A stretch of DNA of 22,500 bases from Sphaeroforma sirkka (taxonomy: Eukaryota > Opisthokonta > Ichthyosporea > Ichthyophonida), in contig LUCW03002611.1 in NCBI GenBank assembly GCA_001586965.3, forward strand, positions 90,001 through 112,500, given 5' to 3'. Of the stretch, positions 19,904 to 22,500 are shown in pieces. Positions within the stretch are counted from its first letter, which is position 1; every line of letters starts with the position of its first letter. The position numbers and the translations under genes are program-made. Under the pieces are notes generated by a model, which did no database searches, was not told where the DNA came from, and saw only the letters and a program-made list of their open reading frames with translations.

Positions 19904-22196
19904 CCTTACCTCACGGCCAGTGCTTTGGCTGAGTCACCTTCAGTCAGAATGAGGGTCGCCTTTGCGCTCTGGCGAGTACCAGCCATGTTCGCATCATCCA
20001 GTTTGGGCACACCCGTCAGACGCGATCTCTAAAGTTTAAATATTTATTAGGGGCTTGAGGCTTTAGTTTTGAACCAATGGGCATTAGTGTTTAGTTTTTG
20101 AACCAATGGGCATTAGTGTTTAGTTTTTGAACCAATGGGTTAGAGGCTTTGGTTTTGAACCAATCGAATGTGCGAGAACTGTGGGGAACACAGTGGTGTT
20201 CGGTACTACATGAAGCAGAGGTTACAAAATCACAGCTCAGAGAATCAATAAAGCGGTTTATAGAGCGGGGACTGGCCGTACACAAGGCGTAGACATCTTT
20301 TATCTCACACATATCCATCAAAAGCTACAGTAAACTGATAGCGTACAGAGAAATGAATCACTTCGATAGGCCGTACACAAGACTTAGACAACTCTTGTAT
20401 CTCACATATCCATCAAAAGCTACAGCAAACTGCCAGTGCACAGAGAAATGAATCACTGCCATTGACTGTGCTCACTGGGCGACACCACTATAGATGCCCT
20501 ACATCCCTACACGAGCGCACAATTCATATAAGCCATATAATTCATATAAACCATATAATTCAAATAAGCCATACAATTCATATCAGCCATATAATTCATA
20601 TAGGCCATATAATTCAAATAAGCTATATAATACATATAATTCAAATAAGCCATATAATTCATATAGTGTCAGTGTGATTTATCCATAAGATCATACCACG
20701 CCTAAATGCACGCGACCACCTACAGTTTCACAATCATTGGAGGTACTCTGCGGCACACCTCATACTAGTCTCTACAGGTGTTCACTCACATATCTATGTA
20801 AGCTTGCTCACATGTCAATATAAATTCATTACCAGCGGGTCTACGATATACAAATCAGGGAGTAAGCGATTCTCATATCCCTGTATTACCATATTGTGAT
20901 AGCGGGATTGAATTAGATACCTTGGCACCGGAGCAGGATTTGGCCATGGCAGACTCTTGCTTGAACTTAGCCCACGACAGAATCTTCTCCACCACACCCG
21001 TGCTCAGCACATTCTTCACAAACTGTAATGGTAAAGACCAAGCATTAGTTTTAGTGAAATGTATCTAATTACACACACACGCACACACACACACATATAT
21101 ATATATACATACTACATTTGTACACATGTCGATGTCTATAAATATATTCATGTCTATGTACAACATAATCCATTCGGCGATATTCATGCTCAGCACTTTC
21201 TTCACAAACTGTGGTGGCAGGATCAATTGAATAGCTGTGGCGGAATGCATGTAATGACATAAAGAGAAGTACAAAAAAATATATCGATGTTGATAAGAAT
21301 CTATACACATTGATACATGTTTTTTATATGCAACACAGTTCATGCACCAGGCAGCACATTGTACACAAATAGTCGAGCATACATACAAAAGCACGAGCGT
21401 CTCAAGATACTGACGTCTCGATTGTATACAAAAAGCCCTATCGACCCATGCCAGGGTTTAGGGGATAAATAAATCCTAAATACTAAAACCCTACGCCGCA
21501 GAGACGCTACGGTACTCTCACTCTTATATGCAGCTGGCCTGGCAGCCGCAGACCCATCACGGACCATATACTGCCAGCGGCATTTAAACATCTATCGATA
21601 GGATTGTATGGTACCGAATGGTCTTCTTATTTAAAACCAACATAAATTGATATGATTGGATGGTACTGAATAGTCTTCTTATTCAAACCCAACATAAATT
21701 GATATGATTGGATGGTACTGAATAATCTTCTTATTTAAGACCAACATAAATTGATATGTTTGGATGGTACTGAATAGTCTTCTTATTTAAGACCAACATA
21801 AATCGATACGATTGGATAATATCCAGTACTCTACTAATTTAAGGCCAACATAAATTGTGTGATTCACACCTCTACAACCTTCTTATCCTAACGCCAATCG
21901 CAAAATGGACTACAATCCACCTTATCACTCAGTGTACATTCAGAGTCAACCATAGCATTCCCATTGATCATGCATGTGTACAGTCCTATCATACACCCAT
22001 TCACTGCGTATGACCTATGGCTCACCTTGTCACTGAGTGTGCACTCTGAGCCAAACATGCTCTTGCGCAGCGTCATGTTCTCTTTCGTTTGTGAGTCAAA
22101 GCTGGGGTTCTCAATCAGCGCATTCACAAATACCCACAGATGGTTTTTGATCTGGAAGGGCTTCACCGGGGCAGCCTTGTTCTTCTTCTTCACCAC
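5028..22196 (-). CDS. TOP2: DNA topoisomerase II (23 exons, 5' end outside window)
   Basis: Type IIA topoisomerase: a nuclear homodimer that cuts one duplex through a tyrosyl linkage, passes a second duplex using ATP, and reseals. It resolves supercoils and decatenates chromosomes. Exons (minus strand, high to low): 22196-22026, 21022-20921, 20028-19910, 19110-18997, 18145-17983, 17756-17630, 17076-16952, 16206-16062, 15568-15375, 15028-14885, 14304-14180, 13934-13772, 13173-12865, 12775-12563, 11795-11457, 11040-10972, 10099-10079, 9722-9534, 7738-7626, 6837-6762, 6347-6173, 5697-5627, 5081-5028. All introns are GT-AG, and the lengths sum to 3321 nt, divisible by three. Diagnostic motifs in order: [59 protein letters not shown]. 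The missing N-terminus (GHKL ATPase) should be roughly 320 residues, giving about 1,430 in all, normal for fungal and animal enzymes. Core exons are certain; exons after 10972 rest on phase and charge pattern. Confidence 0.95.
5627..5697 (-). CDS. TOP2: TOP2 exon 22: RRAAAKVKY motif
   Basis: A split Glu codon (G|AA) leads to [19 protein letters not shown], then YNYE. A basic R-AA/K-KY motif just before the acidic end resembles the R-KKPIKY stretch near the end of animal TOP2. Phase fits exactly. Confidence 0.87.
5972..6155. repeat. Diverged 50-bp repeat with TA run (intron 21)
   Basis: About three to four units of the form cgcaatacaaagatacatat then ctacgtatatataa surround a (TA)n tract at about 6026-6062, beginning just inside the exon 21 donor. 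Confidence 0.85.
6173..6347 (-). CDS. TOP2: TOP2 exon 21: Lys-Ala-Pro-rich CTD
   Basis: 58 codons plus one base. It starts [19 protein letters not shown], continues with KA/PK repeats ([15 protein letters not shown]), and ends LSDSDDNL. This histone-H1-like basic stretch likely binds DNA or chromatin. The repeats themselves may have arisen by slippage of a CCAAAG unit. Confidence 0.85.
6762..6837 (-). CDS. TOP2: TOP2 exon 20: CTD
   Basis: A split Arg codon (CG|A) leads to [17 protein letters not shown], then TYSEDSDE. Phase 2-to-1 joining with the previous exon and the (K)3 plus SEDSDE pattern support it. The donor is GTATGT. Confidence 0.82.
7118..7148. repeat. Perfect 12-bp inverted repeat (intron 19)
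   Basis: Arms acacttgcaatt and aattgcaagtgt are perfectly complementary around the 7-nt loop gcatatg. It could fold in the pre-mRNA, but it lies about 280 nt from the nearest splice site. Confidence 0.8.
7626..7738 (-). CDS. TOP2: TOP2 exon 19: acidic CTD
   Basis: 37 codons plus two bases after TATAG. It reads [17 protein letters not shown], then [20 protein letters not shown]. Of the three frames only this one is open, and its phase fits exons on both sides. The preceding intron (7739-9533, 1795 nt) is the longest, so another small exon could be hidden in it. Confidence 0.8.
7880..8009. repeat. 65-bp tandem duplication (intron 18)
   Basis: Two copies starting gtgttg-ggtta at 7880 and 7945 share gaagtatgggtgta and gataaaacaatgg. 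Confidence 0.92.
8238..8291. repeat. 14-bp tandem repeat (intron 18)
   Basis: About four copies of tggtactaactatg. Confidence 0.9.
9254..9597 (-). repeat. 167/177-bp tandem duplication spanning exon 18's 3' part
   Basis: Copies at 9254-9420 and 9421-9597 share exon end, donor and about 100 nt of intron. Differences are a few substitutions and one short insertion. The exon in the outer copy is the candidate alternative exon at 9357-9422. Confidence 0.92.
9357..9422 (-). CDS. TOP2: Candidate alternative TOP2 exon (66 nt, duplicated)
   Basis: A near-exact copy of the last part of the preceding exon: [19 protein letters not shown], then VTK. It is open in phase 0 and bounded by TGTCAG and a GTGCGG donor. 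Splicing from 9533 would make a 111-nt intron (9423-9533), above the gene's minimum of 89. Inclusion adds 22 basic residues without a frame change. It may be unused sequence, so I left it out of the main model. Confidence 0.4.
9534..9722 (-). CDS. TOP2: TOP2 exon 18: basic/acidic CTD
   Basis: 63 codons, phase 0. It reads [19 protein letters not shown], then [19 protein letters not shown] and [18 protein letters not shown]. Lys/Arg clusters are nuclear-localisation-like, and the (SD)n run resembles casein kinase 2 sites of other TOP2 tails. Its 3' part is duplicated at 9357-9422. Confidence 0.85.
10079..10099 (-). CDS. TOP2: TOP2 exon 17: 21-nt CTD microexon
   Basis: It encodes DDQPQAS between TTTAGAG and a strong GTAAGT donor. 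The second AG of TAGAG must be used: the first would make 23 nt and shift the frame of the next exon. It is small and unsupported by family conservation, but skipping it also preserves frame. Confidence 0.5.
10160..10246. repeat. GT run, G10 and (AGG)n purine tract (intron 16)
   Basis: A TG repeat passes into ten G and then about 11 AGG triplets on the plus strand. The plus strand is G-quadruplex and triplex prone; the transcribed RNA carries the C/T-rich complement. It creates false poly-Gly/Arg frames. Confidence 0.92.
10475..10870. repeat. 61-bp tandem repeat, 6 copies (intron 16)
   Basis: Units contain gattgcatat, gatatctaagtta and acttacattcagacacc. Starts are at 10501, 10562, 10623, 10684, 10745 and 10817 (intervals 61, 61, 61, 61, 72). 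Confidence 0.93.
10873..10961. repeat. 58-bp tandem duplication with telomere-like motif
   Basis: acttgtacaca-atttgacgc occurs at 10873 and 10931, with AAACCCTAAAAAACCCTA between. Confidence 0.85.
10972..11040 (-). CDS. TOP2: TOP2 exon 16: CTD
   Basis: 23 codons, phase 0. It reads [20 protein letters not shown], then VPK. It has no domain motif. It is accepted on phase, a clean ACCAG acceptor and a GTGTGA donor, and on the charge pattern typical of the disordered, weakly conserved TOP2 tail. Confidence 0.75.
11341..11452. repeat. CCACC-rich tandem repeat at the exon 15 donor
   Basis: About four copies of accactccaataaccaccgc of 28-33 bp run up to the exon 15 donor. Confidence 0.85.
11457..11795 (-). 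CDS. TOP2: TOP2 exon 15: C-gate and start of CTD
   Basis: 113 codons, phase 0. An acidic linker ([18 protein letters not shown]) leads to [17 protein letters not shown], a helix rich in Glu, and [16 protein letters not shown], the family's C-gate dimer contact. It ends basic, [15 protein letters not shown], the first possible nuclear localisation signal. The acceptor follows a pyrimidine-rich repeat of CTCTCACTCACAC type. Confidence 0.95.
11811..11945. repeat. GAGTGAGAG-type minisatellite next to an acceptor
   Basis: About four copies of a unit of about 33 bp containing gtgagtagaggg-agtatgt. In the TOP2 direction it is almost pure pyrimidine-plus-A (CTCTCACTCACAC) and directly precedes the exon 15 acceptor, so it may serve as an extended polypyrimidine tract. 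Confidence 0.88.
12222..12382. repeat. TA/CATA microsatellite cluster (intron 14)
   Basis: (TA)n, then (CATA)n, (CTTA)n and further TA runs, in the intron after exon 14. Confidence 0.95.
12563..12775 (-). CDS. TOP2: TOP2 exon 14: coiled-coil arm of C-gate
   Basis: 71 codons, phase 0. It reads [20 protein letters not shown], then [16 protein letters not shown] and [21 protein letters not shown] and N--RFI--I are the conserved arm helices leading to the C-gate. Confidence 0.97.
12865..13173 (-). CDS. TOP2: TOP2 exon 13: tower and return to C-gate
   Basis: 103 codons, phase 0. It begins [20 protein letters not shown], then [34 protein letters not shown] and [15 protein letters not shown] and EYHTD--V-F are hallmarks of the tower. 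The next intron is only 89 nt, the shortest in the gene. Confidence 0.97.
13361..13520. repeat. 80-bp tandem duplication (intron 12)
   Basis: Copies at 13361-13440 and 13441-13520 share ccaccaa-aaaccaa, cactatgag and cactattgtagtc. Confidence 0.92.
13665..13713. repeat. CA/TA microsatellite (intron 12)
   Basis: A CA run is followed directly by a TA run, about 60 nt into the intron after exon 12. Confidence 0.93.
13772..13934 (-). CDS. TOP2: TOP2 exon 12: tower domain, IPNHNP
   Basis: 54 codons after a split Ser, using the acceptor nearest the core. It reads [20 protein letters not shown], then [14 protein letters not shown] and SVHGKIEK. The family expects S-IP-(F/H)(D/N)P-(D/E)I--NIR, which this start reproduces. 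Two extra in-frame acceptors occur at 14030 and 14126; using them would insert 32 or 64 residues. Confidence 0.93.
13894..14141 (-). repeat. 96-bp repeat carrying the exon 12 acceptor, 3 copies
   Basis: Units begin ggatgttgg at 13894, 13990 and 14086, exactly 96 bp apart; the third is partial (to about 14141). Each contains the acceptor TTTAG|CATCCCCAATC and the first codons of exon 12. The frame is open across all three. Confidence 0.95.
14180..14304 (-). CDS. TOP2: TOP2 exon 11: GIGTGWS, tower start
   Basis: 41 codons plus two bases. It reads [19 protein letters not shown] and [20 protein letters not shown], ending ST|S split by the intron. The EPE-Y-P-IPM-L-NG--GIGTGWS block is conserved. 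The 245-nt intron that follows contains the triplicated acceptor. Confidence 0.97.
14345..14490. repeat. About 25-bp tandem repeat (intron 10)
   Basis: About six copies of tatgtagtatatgtgtatta with small indels, beginning about 40 nt upstream of the exon 11 acceptor. Confidence 0.85.
14885..15028 (-). CDS. TOP2: TOP2 exon 10: catalytic tyrosine
   Basis: 48 codons, phase 0. It reads [37 protein letters not shown] and ARKVFHVQ. The Tyr in AASPRY (position 32 of the exon) is the nucleophile that forms the 5'-phosphotyrosyl bond, and the Arg before it is the conserved helper. The active site is intact. Confidence 0.98.
15036..15150. repeat. AT-rich short tandem repeat (intron 9)
   Basis: Variants of aagaattaataagaatagat repeat about five times close to the exon 10 acceptor. 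Confidence 0.8.
15375..15568 (-). CDS. TOP2: TOP2 exon 9: winged helix, SYHHGE region
   Basis: The split Ala codon leads to [19 protein letters not shown] and [18 protein letters not shown], then [14 protein letters not shown] and INLAQ. The [10 protein letters not shown] and YHHGE motifs line the DNA gate. The donor GTGTGT continues into a CA repeat in the intron. Confidence 0.98.
15585..15610. repeat. Short TTTAGGG telomere-like run (intron 8)
   Basis: Three tandem TTTAGGG units just upstream of the exon 9 acceptor. Similar runs of 1-3 units lie at about 6364-6402, 6857-6881, 8898-8915, 16801-16816, 16902-16922, 17159-17174, 18396-18408, 19491-19533 and 21455-21493. Confidence 0.9.
16062..16206 (-). 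CDS. TOP2: TOP2 exon 8: FSKK..DDRK..W, DFI-KELILFS
   Basis: 48 codons plus one base. It reads [19 protein letters not shown], then the short fungal-like RPGTFID segment in place of the longer human insertion, then [14 protein letters not shown]. The acceptor and first 15 coding bases are the end unit of a 71-bp tandem repeat that fills the upstream intron. Confidence 0.97.
16192..16545 (-). repeat. 71-bp repeat carrying the exon 8 acceptor, 5 copies
   Basis: The gaatg(c/t)cagttgaa motif starts at 16192, 16263, 16333, 16404 and 16481. The first copy is the true exon 8 edge. Copies 3 to 5 keep AG|ATTCAACTG; copy 2 has lost the AG. Splicing at copy 3 would meet a stop before the true exon. Confidence 0.92.
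16952..17076 (-). CDS. TOP2: TOP2 exon 7: YKGLGTS, start of WHD
   Basis: 41 codons after a split Gly. It reads [18 protein letters not shown], then [16 protein letters not shown]. The YYKGLGTS motif marks the TOPRIM to winged-helix junction in all eukaryotic TOP2. Confidence 0.97.
17328..17505. repeat. Diverged short tandem repeat (intron 6)
   Basis: Units of about 25-30 bp of the type tatagaaaacacataagc repeat about six times. Confidence 0.75.
17630..17756 (-). CDS. TOP2: TOP2 exon 6: end of TOPRIM
   Basis: 42 codons plus one base. It reads [18 protein letters not shown] and [18 protein letters not shown]. The GFL-EFITPI-KV block and the following P-Y--W motif are conserved. The preceding intron (17757-17982, 226 nt) is one of the shorter ones. 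Confidence 0.97.
17787..17856. repeat. 19-bp tandem repeat (intron 5)
   Basis: About 3.5 copies of ggggtttagaggtataata. The unit contains a GGGTTTAG telomere-like core. Confidence 0.9.
17983..18145 (-). CDS. TOP2: TOP2 exon 5: TOPRIM DxDxD metal site
   Basis: 54 codons after a split Ser. It reads [31 protein letters not shown] and [23 protein letters not shown] supplies the Mg-coordinating aspartates; the DHD form is the fungal/plant type, whereas human TOP2A has DQD. The acceptor lies about 11 nt from the 3' end of a 75-77-bp intronic tandem repeat. Confidence 0.98.
18157..18388. repeat. 75-77-bp tandem repeat, 3 copies (intron 4)
   Basis: Units share gcgaggatgagtg, ggctctatacagaata and gaacagacaacaac, with starts near 18171, 18248 and 18323. 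The array starts about 11 nt upstream of the exon 5 acceptor. Confidence 0.92.
18997..19110 (-). CDS. TOP2: TOP2 exon 4: TOPRIM PLRGK/LNVREAS
   Basis: The split Ser codon (AG|T) leads to [18 protein letters not shown] and [23 protein letters not shown] and NVREA are invariant type IIA TOPRIM segments that help position the DNA cleavage site. Splice phases 2 and 2 agree with both neighbours. Confidence 0.97.
19198..19258. repeat. (CA)n(TA)n microsatellite (intron 3)
   Basis: About 14 CA units followed by about 13 TA units, 90 nt upstream of the exon 4 acceptor. Confidence 0.95.
19740..19900. repeat. CA/TA compound microsatellite (intron 3)
   Basis: CA repeats, then long TA runs, a short TG run, T(1)A(8), and another TA run end next to the exon 3 donor. 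Similar compound tracts lie at 19198-19252, 13672-13712 and 21070-21108. Confidence 0.95.
19910..20028 (-). CDS. TOP2: TOP2 exon 3: start of TOPRIM, catalytic Glu
   Basis: 39 codons plus two bases. It reads [14 protein letters not shown] and then [20 protein letters not shown] carries the metal-binding glutamate of TOPRIM. The acceptor is TTTAG|AGA; a second AG two bases further in would break the frame, so 20028 is chosen. The donor GTAAGG sits just before a long TA tract. Confidence 0.96.
20043..20165. repeat. 29-bp tandem repeat, 4 copies (intron 2)
   Basis: The phrase gaaccaatggg recurs at 20071, 20100 and 20129, and diverged at 20157, separated by attagtgtttagttttt. It sits within 50 nt of the exon 3 acceptor. 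Confidence 0.9.
20274..20458. repeat. 95-bp tandem duplication (intron 2)
   Basis: Two copies starting ggccgtacacaag at 20274 and 20369 share atccatcaaaagctacag and agagaaatgaatcact. The second copy lacks a few bases. Confidence 0.9.
20523..20665. repeat. 18-bp tandem repeat (intron 2)
   Basis: Units of the form attcatataagccatata with slight changes repeat about eight times. They account for the false His/Ile-rich reading frames on the plus strand. Confidence 0.85.
20921..21022 (-). CDS. TOP2: TOP2 exon 2: transducer-to-TOPRIM linker
   Basis: 34 codons, phase 0 at both ends. It reads [20 protein letters not shown], matching the helix after the transducer domain (FIK..I..GIVESIL.W.KFK in animals), then a short Ser/Lys linker to CSGAK. 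A near-identical copy of its first 22 nt and acceptor lies 186 bp upstream in the intron. Confidence 0.95.
21001..21211 (-). repeat. Exon 2 acceptor copied 186 bp upstream
   Basis: 21001-21025 and 21187-21211 match at 24 of 25 bases (tgctcagcac-ttcttcacaaactgt). The outer copy reads [12 protein letters not shown] in the TOP2 direction but runs into a stop near 21068, so using it would truncate the protein. A CA/TA tract lies between. Confidence 0.85.
21597..21858. repeat. 52-bp tandem repeat, 5 copies (intron 1)
   Basis: Units start with gatatgattggatggtactg and end accaacataaatt, at 21649, 21701, 21753 and 21805 plus a diverged first copy. Four intervals are exactly 52 bp; the last copy has decayed. 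Confidence 0.9.
21918..22054 (-). repeat. Exon 1 donor edge copied in frame, 105 nt apart
   Basis: Bases 22023-22054 (exon end plus donor) recur diverged at 21918-21949. Read through, both encode SECTLSDK before GTGAGC or GTGGAT. The distance is 105 nt, 35 codons, and the frame between is open. The outer copy is a potential alternative donor. Confidence 0.8.
22026..22196 (-). CDS. TOP2: TOP2 exon 1 of window: transducer, QTK loop
   Basis: 57 codons, phase 0 at both ends, preceded by ATTCAG and followed by GTGAGC. It begins [19 protein letters not shown] and contains [16 protein letters not shown]. In yeast and human enzymes the QTK loop lysine reaches the ATP gamma-phosphate and couples hydrolysis to gate movement. 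The exon ends GSECTLSDK, and this 3' edge with its donor is copied again 105 nt into the intron. Confidence 0.97.
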
Positions 22197-22489
22197 CTGA
22201 ATGGCGATCACAGTATATGATGGACCAGGTTACAAACAACTGTATGAAGTGTCTGCGTTGGAATACTCTGTGTACCGCTTATGGGGCAAGATCACAGTTT
22301 AAGTTCATATGATACTGCGAGAGCCCTGAGAATATACACTCCCCAAGCAAGGGTGCATCAGCTGTATACATAGAAGCTGTCAGTATATATACGTGTTTAT
22401 TCGTAACTATGGACTCAAAGATAGATGCCGTATACGCGCTTTGGCCAACGTAAAGCTGCGGAAACACGTTTTAAACTTTACCACTATAC

Positions 22490-22500
22490 CTTTATAAGTG
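22490..22500 (-). CDS. TOP2: Possible end of the preceding TOP2 exon
   Basis: The last 11 bases, read on the minus strand, end CTTATAAAG before GTATAG, a usable donor. In phase 0 this gives Leu-Ile-Lys, which would join the next exon as LIK|VVKKKNK, consistent with the transducer helix before the KKKNK motif. Only 11 nt are visible, so this is suggestive only. Confidence 0.4.

Noticed and set aside
22279-22467. 62-codon minus-strand frame tested as the preceding TOP2 exon
   Set aside because: It lacks the expected HVDYV-DQI type transducer sequence; the region is better read as intron.

Overview
The window is eukaryotic nuclear DNA. It holds most of one intron-rich gene on the minus strand and the 3' end of a second gene on the plus strand. 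The two are convergent, separated by about 4.4 kb with no gene I can support. The intron density, GT-AG introns of 89 to about 1,800 nt, long CA/TA microsatellites, many minisatellites and scattered plant-type telomere-like TTTAGGG motifs fit a protist or early opisthokont. A unicellular holozoan such as an ichthyosporean is a guess from gene style, not a demonstrated assignment.

The main gene (about 22196 down to 5028, minus strand) is a eukaryotic type IIA DNA topoisomerase, TOP2. I traced 23 exons whose splice phases all agree. They total 3321 nt, or 1106 codons plus a stop. They run from the end of the ATPase/transducer domain (QTK loop) through TOPRIM (EGDSA, PLRGK, DQDHDG), the winged-helix region with the catalytic tyrosine (AASPRY), the tower, the C-gate, and a divergent charged C-terminal domain ending ...SEFEL-stop. 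The GHKL ATP-binding half lies past the right edge. The last 11 bases of the window may be the end of the preceding exon.

At the left edge (1-599, plus strand) two exons fit the 3' end of a protein with one C-terminal transmembrane helix and a short tail. I do not recognise the family.

The most unusual feature is how the TOP2 introns are built. Many consist of short tandem repeats (19-96 bp units, 2-6 copies). In at least five places the repeated unit spans an exon-intron boundary, so copies of splice sites and exon ends sit inside the intron. The cases are a triplicated 96-bp acceptor unit that stays in frame, a donor copied 105 nt downstream in frame, a near-identical copy of part of an exon that makes a 66-nt candidate exon, a 71-bp acceptor repeat in five copies, and an acceptor copied 186 bp upstream. 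This could produce protein-length variants, decoy splice sites or new exons, and it points to repeated local tandem duplication as the way these introns grew.
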